From assembly GCA_029865345.1 (NCBI GenBank), contig JAOUHD010000002.1, positions 1 through 60,678 on the forward strand: DNA of 60,678 nt, read 5' to 3'. The notes beneath the pieces were generated by a model. That model did not search any database. It had not been told where the DNA came from and saw nothing but the letters and a program-made list of their open reading frames with translations. This DNA comes from Nitrospira sp. GTDB taxonomy: Bacteria; Nitrospirota; Nitrospiria; Nitrospirales; Nitrospiraceae. Made by a program: the position numbers and the translations under genes. Below are positions 44,683-52,773 of this stretch, in pieces; the stretch's first letter is position 1; each line of letters opens with the position of its first letter.

Positions 44683-45483
44683 ATGGGGAATATATTGAAA
44701 AAGCTAGGTGTTGGATTGGCGGTCGGTGGAGTGTTGGTTGGTATCGCGCGATCGCAGGCAGTGCCGGCTGACTTTCAAGTGCTGTTCTTTGTCATCGCGC
44801 TGATCGGGGCGATCATCTTCATGCTGCTTGACGCGCAGCCGATCAGAACCATGAGTGGTGGGAAGTCCCTTGTTTCCGTCGTGGCATTTGGGGTCCTCCT
44901 GATTACCGCTGGTGTAGCCGGGCCCTCGTTGTTGCCGCAGTTTAATCCAGAAGACGAAAAAGCAAAAATCGGCAAACTTCTTGAGAAGGAGCGAAAGCAG
45001 TCAGCACAGGGGAAGGCGGATGAACTGATTGCTCGTGTTAAGGCTCTCGATGCACAAGTCAAAGCGCTTGAGGATCGGCTGAAGGGTCTTGGCGGAGTTC
45101 AGGCTGCGTCGACGCCTCCGGCTGGGGAGAAACCCCCTACCGCAGCGAGTGCGAGCGCGGGTGATTTTATGAAGGTGGGCGAGGAGCAGTGGCAACTGCA
45201 AGAGTGTTACAACTGTCACAAGCTTCGGGGTGAGGGTGGAAAGAAGCGAGGTCCAGAATTGGATAATATCGGCACGTTGCTAACTGTCGATGAGATTCAA
45301 GAGAAAATTTCGAACCCCAAGAGTTTTATGGCCGAGGGGTATGAGAAGGAATGGCAGAAGGGCATCATGCCCAACAAGTTTAAAGATCTGATGGATCCCA
45401 AGGAAATGCAGGCTCTTGCTGCCTGGTTAGGGACGTTCAAGAACACCTCGGTGAATACCCCCAAGCCGATCAAGAAAAACTAA
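44683..45483 (+). CDS. Membrane-anchored monoheme cytochrome c with coiled coil
   Basis: 266 aa. Three N-terminal TM segments (about 8-26, 30-48, 62-82), a coiled-coil linker (KADELIARVKALDAQVKALE), a Pro/Ala spacer, then a cytochrome c domain with CYNCHK near residue 175 and likely Met ligand in KGIMPNKFKDL. It resembles the c-type subunits of Gram-positive and Nitrospira bc complexes in having its own membrane anchor. Its stop codon overlaps the start of the Rieske gene (TAATG). Confidence 0.9.
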   Translation: MGNILKKLGVGLAVGGVLVGIARSQAVPADFQVLFFVIALIGAIIFMLLDAQPIRTMSGGKSLVSVVAFGVLLITAGVAGPSLLPQFNPEDEKAKIGKLLEKERKQSAQGKADELIARVKALDAQVKALEDRLKGLGGVQAASTPPAGEKPPTAASASAGDFMKVGEEQWQLQECYNCHKLRGEGGKKRGPELDNIGTLLTVDEIQEKISNPKSFMAEGYEKEWQKGIMPNKFKDLMDPKEMQALAAWLGTFKNTSVNTPKPIKKN

Positions 45484-46418
45484 TGCTGCAACCGAAGCTG
45501 AAATCCAAGGTTCAGTGCACCGACCTCAACATCGGCGAAGTCACGAAAGTCGTGCTTGATCCGCTTTCCCATGAGATCAGCCACATCGTGGTATCGGTGA
45601 ATGGGAGCGGTGAGCGACAAGTTGCCATGGGCCATGTCCAGGTTGTGACGGACGATCTTGTGCAGTTGCGTGCGCCGTCAACGGAGATCTTGGCGTTACC
45701 TCCCTTTAAGCGAGAGGACTATGTCACCACGCATGAAGTGGAGATCTCACATCTCGAAGACCATATCCATGTGACCCCGGGTGAGGTGTTGGTTCCTCTG
45801 CCGGATCTGGAGAAAAGTGTTAAACGCCGCACGTTTTTCATGAATTTCACCACTGTCATTGGGTTTTTGATCGGTCTTCCCATTGCCTATCCGATTCTCC
45901 GCTTTCTCATGAAGCCGATGTATGCTGATTTCGACAATGAATGGCTGAAAGTGGGGAATGTCAGCAAGATCAAGCAAGTAGATGTTGGTGTGCAGTTTAA
46001 GTACAAGAAAAAGGTCAAAGAAGCCTATATGCCAGAGGCCGAAGTCGATAAAAATGTCTGGGTGTTACAGGCCACTCCAGAGCTTCTAGGGAAAGTCTAT
46101 CAAGGTAAGGACGCCGAATTCCGTGATGCCAGAGGAAAGACTATCTGGACCAACAAGAAAGATGTTCCCTACCTCGCGTTCTCCGGCAAGTGCCCGCATT
46201 TAGGGTGTGCGTTCAAGTGGCGACAGCATAAAGCACTTGGACAAGTCTTTCTCTGTCCGTGCCATCTCAGTATTTATGATGCGGCGGGAAAAGTACTCGA
46301 TGGCCCGGCCCCGCGCGCCCTTGACGCATTGCCTGTGAGGGTTTCTGCAGGGGGAGAGGTTGAGGTCATCGACATGGAGTTCAAGGCCGGTACGAAGTCG
46401 CAAATTCGGATCATTTGA
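45483..46418 (+). CDS. Rieske iron-sulfur protein with N-terminal PRC-barrel domain
   Basis: 311 aa. Residues about 1-70 form a PRC-barrel-like domain (LNIGEVTKVVLDPLSHEISH, VVSVNGSGERQVAMGHVQVV). Residues about 115-140 are the TM anchor (NFTTVIGFLIGLPIAYPILR). The Rieske domain has ligand loops CPHLGCAFKW and CPCHLSIYD, slightly off the usual CTHLGC and CPCHGS. It transfers electrons from quinol at cytochrome b to cytochrome c. The PRC-barrel fusion is unusual and predicted cytoplasmic if the anchor runs in-to-out. One-base overlap with the upstream gene; 4-base overlap with the track start of cytochrome b. Confidence 0.92.
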   Translation: MLQPKLKSKVQCTDLNIGEVTKVVLDPLSHEISHIVVSVNGSGERQVAMGHVQVVTDDLVQLRAPSTEILALPPFKREDYVTTHEVEISHLEDHIHVTPGEVLVPLPDLEKSVKRRTFFMNFTTVIGFLIGLPIAYPILRFLMKPMYADFDNEWLKVGNVSKIKQVDVGVQFKYKKKVKEAYMPEAEVDKNVWVLQATPELLGKVYQGKDAEFRDARGKTIWTNKKDVPYLAFSGKCPHLGCAFKWRQHKALGQVFLCPCHLSIYDAAGKVLDGPAPRALDALPVRVSAGGEVEVIDMEFKAGTKSQIRII

Positions 46419-46429
46419 AAGCTGGCGAT

Positions 46430-47557
46430 ATGGATAGTAAGCATTCATCCCCTGCAACGATTTCCGATCATCAGCCCAGCACGATCGAACGGCTTGTCGC
46501 TTTCCTAGACGAACGTGTTGGCCTCAAGGAAATGCAGGCCAAGATGCTCAATGAGCCGCTTCCTGGTGGGTCTCGGTGGGCCTACGTGTTCGGCTCTATC
46601 CTGTTATTCATCTTTGCGATGCAGGCGCTGACGGGCACGTTGCTTATGTTCTATTATGTGCCGACGGCAGACCACGCCTGGGCCAGTACGCAATATATTA
46701 TTCACGACGTTGATTATGGTTGGTTCCTTCTGGGCTACCATTTTTGGGGGTCCAGTGCGATGGTGGTCTGTGTGATCGCCCACATGTCGCAGGTATTTCT
46801 CTGGGGCGCGTATAAAAAGCCGCGAGAGTTACTCTGGATCGTCGGGCTAGCCCTATTCGGTGTGGTGATCACATTCGGATTTACAGGCTATCTCTTGCCT
46901 TGGGACCAGCGGGCGTTCTGGGCGACGACGGTTGGTGTCGAAATTTTGGATAAGACCCCCGTTATCGGCGATTTTATTGCTCGATTTCTGAAAGGAGGCC
47001 CGACTCCTGGGCAGATGACATTGAGCCGATTCTTCGTCCTGCATGTGATGGTTCTCCCAGCTGCACTCATGGCCCTCGCCGGACTCCATCTCTTTCTGTT
47101 TCGCGTGGCCGCTCCTGCTGGACCCTTTACCGGTACAGTGGAAGAGCTCAAGGCGAAGACCGACTACTTCTTTCCCCGTCAGATTTGGAAGGACATGGTC
47201 GGGATGGCGTTCGTCTTCGTTAGTATCTGCGCCTTGGCCCTTTGGGAACCGGTCGTCTTATTGGACGAGGCAGCGCCAGACCCAGGGGACTACCATCCTG
47301 AACCTGAATGGTACTTTCTGTTTTACTTCCAGCTGCTCCGGTTGAAACTGTTCGCGGGTGAGTTCGGCCAATTTATGGGGGCTGTGGCGTTGCCGGTTGC
47401 CTTCATGGTGTTGCTTGTCGCGCTCCCGTTCATCGACAAGGATCCCGAGCGGAATATTTTCAAGCGACCAATTGCCCTCATCAGCTGGATTGCGATCATG
47501 GTGTTCATTCTCTTGTTCACGGTTGCTTCAGTGATTAACCGAGAGTTCTTGGATTAG
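46430..47557 (+). CDS. Cytochrome b of the bc-type complex (fused b6/subunit IV form)
   Basis: 375 aa from ATG 46430; TTG 46415, overlapping the Rieske stop, is an alternative. Eight TM helices. Helix B has LLGYHFWGSSAMVVCVIAH (His pair 13 apart) and helix D has VLHVMVLPAALMALAGLH (His pair 14 apart, as in b6). The quinol-site motif is PEWY in HPEPEWYFLFYFQLLRL. Both the b6-like and subunit-IV-like parts are in one chain. It binds two b hemes and forms the quinone sites of complex III. Confidence 0.95.
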   Translation: MDSKHSSPATISDHQPSTIERLVAFLDERVGLKEMQAKMLNEPLPGGSRWAYVFGSILLFIFAMQALTGTLLMFYYVPTADHAWASTQYIIHDVDYGWFLLGYHFWGSSAMVVCVIAHMSQVFLWGAYKKPRELLWIVGLALFGVVITFGFTGYLLPWDQRAFWATTVGVEILDKTPVIGDFIARFLKGGPTPGQMTLSRFFVLHVMVLPAALMALAGLHLFLFRVAAPAGPFTGTVEELKAKTDYFFPRQIWKDMVGMAFVFVSICALALWEPVVLLDEAAPDPGDYHPEPEWYFLFYFQLLRLKLFAGEFGQFMGAVALPVAFMVLLVALPFIDKDPERNIFKRPIALISWIAIMVFILLFTVASVINREFLD

Positions 47558-47575
47558 CCCTAGGACAGATTAGCT

Positions 47576-48580
47576 ATGGCTGAAGATCGCGAAGCGATGT
47601 CTCCGACGAAGATCGGGTTCAGCATCCTCTGGGCCGCCTGTTGGACTGGGATTCCTATTAAGGCGGTGTTTGCGGTGCTTGCCATGACGATGGGTTTGGT
47701 CCATTTTGAAGGAAGGTTCGGCCTTGCCTTCTTGATAGTGTTTGCCAGTCCCATGACCGTCTTTGCCGTTCCCATCATCATCGCCATGTTTGAGACGCAG
47801 TTTGGTGAAGGAATCGGTCTGCCGATTATTTTTGGGATGTCGATTCCGGTCGACATTTGGGCGCTGGGACTTGTTGGGAGAACGTTCTTCTTGGAACGAC
47901 TTCGGAAAGAGCCACCCCATGATGGACTTGGTTTTGCGATCTGGTGGAGAGCGGCGCTCATTGGGACTTTCTTTTTTCCGCTCCTCTGGTGTATTGTCAG
48001 CCGGGTCACGGAAATTGCCATTGCTGCGTCGCACTCAATGGCCGAAATGGAAAGCATGAGACAGCTCTTTGACACGGGTCTTCCTATTGCGGAACGAATC
48101 GGTCTTGAGCTCACGATTTGGGGATCTATTTCGTCCGCAGTCTTGATCGTTTTGGCGGTCATCGGGATTTCCATTCTTGGGCAGAGCATTCGACGCATGG
48201 CGGAAATTGCCCGTCCGGTGTCTGCAAATTATCAAGGGCTCATTACCCGTTGGGATTTGATGCGAGTGCCGACCGATCAAGGGCTGATGTTGACGTCGTT
48301 GACGGGTGTGGGCGTCGTGTTCTCACTGATGTTTTGGTCGATGCTTCCCGTGACGACTCCCCATCCGCATGAATGCTGTAAAAGACCTGATGTACGGGTC
48401 GAGCCGGTATTCAAACCGGTCGAGTCGTTGAGCAGCAGTGCTCAGCGTATAGCGACGCTTGCGGCACAAATTGGGGCCATGGAGCAGCAAAAGGTCGCCA
48501 CAATAGATCAAAAAGAAAAGGGCAAGGGGAAGGCCGAAGGTGAAACGGCTAAGGACTCTTCTGCCAAGACGAAACCGTAA
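47576..48580 (+). CDS. Hypothetical polytopic membrane protein of the respiratory cluster
   Basis: 334 aa with about six TM helices: around 15-40, 45-75, 85-105, 125-145, 180-205 and 235-260. The last 70 residues are soluble, with HPHECCKRPD (His and twin Cys) and a charged Lys/Glu-rich tail. I do not recognise the family. Sandwiched between cytochrome b and the second bd-like gene with 18- and 16-base gaps, it is probably a structural subunit of the same complex. Confidence 0.75.
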   Translation: MAEDREAMSPTKIGFSILWAACWTGIPIKAVFAVLAMTMGLVHFEGRFGLAFLIVFASPMTVFAVPIIIAMFETQFGEGIGLPIIFGMSIPVDIWALGLVGRTFFLERLRKEPPHDGLGFAIWWRAALIGTFFFPLLWCIVSRVTEIAIAASHSMAEMESMRQLFDTGLPIAERIGLELTIWGSISSAVLIVLAVIGISILGQSIRRMAEIARPVSANYQGLITRWDLMRVPTDQGLMLTSLTGVGVVFSLMFWSMLPVTTPHPHECCKRPDVRVEPVFKPVESLSSSAQRIATLAAQIGAMEQQKVATIDQKEKGKGKAEGETAKDSSAKTKP

Positions 48581-48596
48581 CTTACGAGGTGATGAG

Positions 48597-50456
48597 GTGA
48601 GCGTCATACAGCAAGGGGTTAGCATAGTTCAACGGGCTCTCCGGGCCGTCGGAAGTCACGACGGATGGCTCGCAGGTCTCTTGTTGATGGCGGGATGGCT
48701 GGCCCTTCCTTCACTCGGGATTGCAGCTGAGGGCACAACCGCGGGTCCTACAGAGTATCGTGATATTCCTTACGTCGGTAGTCGGAATCTTGTTTGGATC
48801 GTTGCCCAGTTGCATCTCTTATTGGCCGGGTTCGTTTTAGGTGTGCCAATGTTTGCCTGGCTATGCGAAGTCATTGCCTGGAGGGGAGGCGAGAAGCGTT
48901 ATGACAAGCTCGCCAAGGAGTTTACCAAGCTCCTGACGTCCGCCTATTCGACCACCGCGTTGTTCGGTGGCATTCTGTTGTTTCTATTGGTGGCGTTCTA
49001 CCCCAAACTGATGAACTATTTGACAGACGTCTTTTTCCCCTCCTTCTTGCTCTATTGCTTCCTGTTCTTATTAGAAACGGCGACGCTGTATCTGTATTGG
49101 TATGGGTGGGATGCCATGCAGGATGGCAGGAAGAAGACATTGCATGTGTTTCTCGGGTTTCTCCTGAACTTCTTTGCCTTATTCATTATGATTATCCCCA
49201 ATGCCTGGGCTACGTTCCAGTCCAGCCCGGTTGTGATTGCAGACGGGACTGCCTTTGAGAGGGCCTGGGCGGCAACGTGGAATCCAACCTGGTGGCCGAT
49301 CAACATCCATCGCCTTATCGCGAACGTCGTCCTTGGAGGTTATATCTGCGGGGCCTATGCCGGTGTCCGGTACTTATCGGTGAAGAGTCCTGAAGAGCGA
49401 GAACATTACGATTGGATGGGGTATGTCGGCAACTTTATCGGTGTGTTCGGTCTGCTGGCCCTACCGTTTGCCGGCTATTGGCTCATGCGGGAAATCTACC
49501 AGTACAACCAGCAGATGGGCATTACCCTGATGGGAGGATTCCTGTCCTGGCTCTTCATCCTCCAGGCCATGTTGATCGGGGTCCTGTTCCTCGGCTCGAA
49601 CTATTATTTTTGGCTGGGGATTACCTATCGAATTCCCGGGTCAGAGGGTAAATATCGCCGAGCCATGTTGATGATGTTAGTCAGTCTGTTGCTGTGTCTT
49701 GCCGTGTGGATGACCCCGCACTCCCTTGTGGCTAGCATTGAAGAGGCTCAGAAAATGGGAGGGGCCCACCATCCATTGCTCGGTGTCCTCGGTGTTATGT
49801 CGGCAAAAATGACGGTCTCCAACCTCATGATCCTGATTACGTTCATGAGCTTCGTCATGTATTGGCGGGCAGGGAAACAGGATACAGCCGGGTGGGCGAA
49901 GCTGGCGAAAGCGGTCATGGGTGCCGTGTTGGTGTTGGCAAGCATTGCGGTCATCGTCCTCGGCGTCTGGGGGTATTTCGTGCCGGCGATCGTCCGCATC
50001 AATTATTTCTCTACGTCTCAGGTGCTGATCGTCATCTTTGTCATTCTGACGATCACGCCGTTGACGGCGCTGTTGCTCAAGAGCGCAAAAACGACGACAG
50101 AGATGGTGTGGGGGAGCATGCCGCCACGCGCTGGGTATTCCTTGGTTCTCAATGCCATCATGGTCATCCTCCTCATGACCTTGATGGGCTATGCGCGGTC
50201 CTCGTCCCGTGTCCACTGGCATGTGTACGGAGTCATGCGCGATACCTCGCCCTATGCCTATTCGCCGGCGCTGGGCAGCGCGTCGTTTATTATGGCTTTC
50301 TGTACATTTTCCTTCTGCCTTATCGTGGCGTTTATCTTTTGGGTCGCAACCATGGGCGATAAGTACAAGGCGGCTCCAGGACCGGGGAAGGGAGAGCTGC
50401 CGCACGGCATTCCGGCGATGGCCGGAGGGGCTCCAGAAGAGCGGTCACAGAGATAA
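48597..50456 (+). CDS. Cytochrome bd-like membrane subunit (second paralogue)
   Basis: 619 aa from GTG 48597, chosen because GAGGTG lies upstream and the track start lies inside the previous gene. A signal-like segment (about 20-42) is followed by about 14 TM helices. It is clearly paralogous to the 42931 protein: NLVWIVAQLHLLLAGFVLGV, PINIHRLIANVVLGGYICGA and LFLGSNYYFWLGITYRIPG align with the corresponding stretches there. The same candidate heme His positions are kept; no GRQPW loop. A divergent insertion (EEAQKMGGAHHPL) may add His ligands. Confidence 0.78.
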   Translation: MSVIQQGVSIVQRALRAVGSHDGWLAGLLLMAGWLALPSLGIAAEGTTAGPTEYRDIPYVGSRNLVWIVAQLHLLLAGFVLGVPMFAWLCEVIAWRGGEKRYDKLAKEFTKLLTSAYSTTALFGGILLFLLVAFYPKLMNYLTDVFFPSFLLYCFLFLLETATLYLYWYGWDAMQDGRKKTLHVFLGFLLNFFALFIMIIPNAWATFQSSPVVIADGTAFERAWAATWNPTWWPINIHRLIANVVLGGYICGAYAGVRYLSVKSPEEREHYDWMGYVGNFIGVFGLLALPFAGYWLMREIYQYNQQMGITLMGGFLSWLFILQAMLIGVLFLGSNYYFWLGITYRIPGSEGKYRRAMLMMLVSLLLCLAVWMTPHSLVASIEEAQKMGGAHHPLLGVLGVMSAKMTVSNLMILITFMSFVMYWRAGKQDTAGWAKLAKAVMGAVLVLASIAVIVLGVWGYFVPAIVRINYFSTSQVLIVIFVILTITPLTALLLKSAKTTTEMVWGSMPPRAGYSLVLNAIMVILLMTLMGYARSSSRVHWHVYGVMRDTSPYAYSPALGSASFIMAFCTFSFCLIVAFIFWVATMGDKYKAAPGPGKGELPHGIPAMAGGAPEERSQR

Positions 50457-50535
50457 AGATAATTTTGAATTTTGATTATGAGTTTTAAGTTAGGGACGAA
50501 AAACTAAGAACTCAGCACTTAACATTCGAGGGCCC
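50457..50535 (+). other. AT-rich word-like spacer
   Basis: The gap reads as degenerate A/T words (GAATTTTGATTATGAGTTTT, AAAACTAAGAACTCAG), sharply lower in GC than both neighbours. Confidence 0.4.
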
Positions 50536-51159
50536 ATGAGTGAAGTCGCACAACTACAACTAATCGCACTGTCCATAATTGGGATCGGCATTCTGATCCT
50601 GTTGTTCATCAAGGCCGTGTTTGTGAGGGTGACGGGATTCGTTGCTATCGTGCTGGGGTTGTTTGCACTGATGTCGCTTGCCGTACCCCAGCTGGCCTCT
50701 CTGCCTCCTGCCGAGGAAAAGATCGATATTGCCAATATCAAGACACCGACTGATATTGCTGCCATCGGCCAGACGGTCTTCTTCAGCAAAGGCCAATGTG
50801 CACTGTGTCATTCCATCGGGCCAAGTGAATCGGCCCGTTGTCCGGATTTGAAGGGAATCGGCGCTAAGTTGAGCAAGGATTTCCTCTTTGAAAGCCTAAC
50901 GGATCCCCAGGCGTTCGTGTATAAGGATTACCGCCATGGTGGCGTGCCGAAAGACTATCCAGCCACGATGCCAGCTATCAATAAGGATCCGATCGGACTC
51001 TCGAAGAATGAAATATTGGCCATTATCGCGTTTCTGCAGCAAATGAGCGGGGAGCCGATCTCTGTCAGCACGTCGGAGCTTGATATCCCTGGGAAGGCCC
51101 CGTCTGCGCCGGTGAAGGCCGCGCAAGCTGCGCTTGTTGCCGACGCACACACGAATTAG
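50536..51159 (+). CDS. Membrane-anchored monoheme cytochrome c
   Basis: 207 aa. Two N-terminal TM segments (about 6-30 and 33-55), then a cytochrome c domain with CALCHSIG near residue 93 and possible Met ligand in YPATMPAI. The Cys in SARCPDLKG is extra. The C-terminus is Ala-rich. It lies 80 bases after the second bd-like gene and 15 before the next cytochrome, probably part of one complex. Confidence 0.88.
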   Translation: MSEVAQLQLIALSIIGIGILILLFIKAVFVRVTGFVAIVLGLFALMSLAVPQLASLPPAEEKIDIANIKTPTDIAAIGQTVFFSKGQCALCHSIGPSESARCPDLKGIGAKLSKDFLFESLTDPQAFVYKDYRHGGVPKDYPATMPAINKDPIGLSKNEILAIIAFLQQMSGEPISVSTSELDIPGKAPSAPVKAAQAALVADAHTN

Positions 51160-51174
51160 GGAGGAAGGATTGTT

Positions 51175-51891
51175 ATGGGAGCGTTAGGGAAGCCAATCAT
51201 TCTCATGGTCGCCATGTATGCGTTTCTGAAGTTTGGGTTGCCTAACATACCTGGCTCTGCCCCCCTTCCCTCCAGCCTCATATTTCTGTACCTCTTGCTG
51301 ACTGCGGGCGGCATTTTCATGTTTAAAACATTGAGCGGTGAATCGAAGGATGCCTTCTGGGATCCAATTCGACGATTTCTGACCGGAGAGAACATCGGTG
51401 GTCTGCAAGCGCTTCGCTATGGCGTGTTCATTCTGTTTCCGTTGCTGGTGGGCTGGCAAACATACGGAAGTACGGCAGTGAGCGACCTCCCTCCGACGGA
51501 AAGCCGAACAATTCATCCAGCACCGCCAGGGGAATACACGGGCCTGTCAAATCCTGTTCCTAAAACTCCTGAAAATATTATGCAGGGGAAGGGTTTTTAC
51601 GCTGCCTATTGCTCACCATGTCATGGTGGAAACTTTGACGGGAAGGGGCCGGCGGCTCGTGGATTTATTCCAGCGCCTGCCAATTTTGCCGACCCCACGA
51701 CGATCGCTATGTTGCAAGAAAGCTATCTATTCTGGCGCATCAAAAAGGGCGGCGTCGGTCTTCCGATTGAAGGTGCACCATGGAAGTCGGCTATGCCTCG
51801 TTGGGAAGTCGAGTTGCCCGATGAATGGATTTGGAAGATCATCTTAGGTGAGTACGACGGCGCGCATCAATCCCCACGAACCTGGGAGTAG
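51175..51891 (+). CDS. Membrane-anchored monoheme cytochrome c
   Basis: 238 aa with three TM segments (about 5-25, 33-50 and 80-100), then a class I cytochrome c with CSPCHGGNFDGKGPAARGF near residue 145 and Met ligand candidate in WKSAMPRWEVEL. AGGAAGGA precedes ATG. The QGKGFYAAYCSPCH beginning is like that of other heme-c electron carriers in nitrite-oxidiser complexes. Confidence 0.9.
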   Translation: MGALGKPIILMVAMYAFLKFGLPNIPGSAPLPSSLIFLYLLLTAGGIFMFKTLSGESKDAFWDPIRRFLTGENIGGLQALRYGVFILFPLLVGWQTYGSTAVSDLPPTESRTIHPAPPGEYTGLSNPVPKTPENIMQGKGFYAAYCSPCHGGNFDGKGPAARGFIPAPANFADPTTIAMLQESYLFWRIKKGGVGLPIEGAPWKSAMPRWEVELPDEWIWKIILGEYDGAHQSPRTWE

Positions 51892-51943
51892 CGGGAAGGA
51901 ACAGCGTGGATCGATCTAGTTGTGGAGGGAGCACGAGGACAGC

Positions 51944-52771
51944 ATGAAACCGGCGAATCGCATCATGAAACAGGTTTTGCGGGGTGGAACGGCAGCAATC
52001 GCAGCCATGATTATTGGTGGAGCATCGCTTGGCTATGCACAGGAGAGTGTCTCGGTTCGAGCGACGCTTCTGACTGGGGGCGTACCCGTAGATGATCCAA
52101 GTGCGGCAGTCTGGAGCAGTGCACCGCCTGCTACGTTTCCGATGTCACCGCAAGTCCATTGGCAGAATCGTATTCAGGAAGTGACCGTTAAGGATGTCAT
52201 CGTGCGTGCCTTGCATGACGGTACACAAGTGGCTGTGCTGGTCGAATATACCGATCCTACTCAGGATCCCGATGACGCAGCAGCACTGGAGTTTATGGTG
52301 GGTGATAAGAAGGCACATTTCGCCCATGGCCAGCCAATGCTCCAGGTAGAAGGCGGGCCGGTCAATATTTGGTTCTGGAAAAATAAGACCGGCAAGGCCA
52401 TCGACATGAGTGCGAAAGGTTTTGGCACATTAAAGCCACAAGAACATCAGGATGTGACAGCCAAGGGCGTCTATTCTAACGGGACATGGAAAGTCGTATT
52501 TGCAAGGAAATTGTTGACTGGGCATGCTGATGAGGATGTGCAAATTACGGCAGGACAATTCATGAGTATCTCCTTTGCAGTATGGGACGGACGAAAAGAT
52601 GCCGTCGGCGAATTGGTTGAAAAGGGGTCTCAAAAAGCGGTCTCGTCTTGGTGGTATTTCCGAGCCGATGCCCCGCCTGATTATTCCGGCTATATGTACG
52701 CGGCGATCGCTGCTGTATTGGGCTTGGGGTTTCAGTTTGTCCTGATCCGAAAACTCAAGAAAGGGCAGTGA
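51944..52771 (+). CDS. Heme-b gamma-subunit-like protein (ethylbenzene dehydrogenase/NxrC type)
   Basis: 275 aa from ATG 51944 (GAGG five bases upstream); the TTG start of the track is 24 bases earlier. Signal peptide about 1-30, a beta-sandwich heme-binding domain of the ethylbenzene dehydrogenase gamma/NxrC class (VIVRALHDGTQVAVLVEYTD, QPMLQVEGGPVNIWFWKN with a possible Met ligand, ISFAVWDGRKDAVGE with a possible Lys ligand), and one C-terminal TM. In type II DMSO-reductase enzymes this subunit relays electrons; here it sits in a complex III cluster with no molybdopterin subunit nearby. Confidence 0.82.
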   Translation: MKPANRIMKQVLRGGTAAIAAMIIGGASLGYAQESVSVRATLLTGGVPVDDPSAAVWSSAPPATFPMSPQVHWQNRIQEVTVKDVIVRALHDGTQVAVLVEYTDPTQDPDDAAALEFMVGDKKAHFAHGQPMLQVEGGPVNIWFWKNKTGKAIDMSAKGFGTLKPQEHQDVTAKGVYSNGTWKVVFARKLLTGHADEDVQITAGQFMSISFAVWDGRKDAVGELVEKGSQKAVSSWWYFRADAPPDYSGYMYAAIAAVLGLGFQFVLIRKLKKGQ

Positions 52772-52773
52772 GC

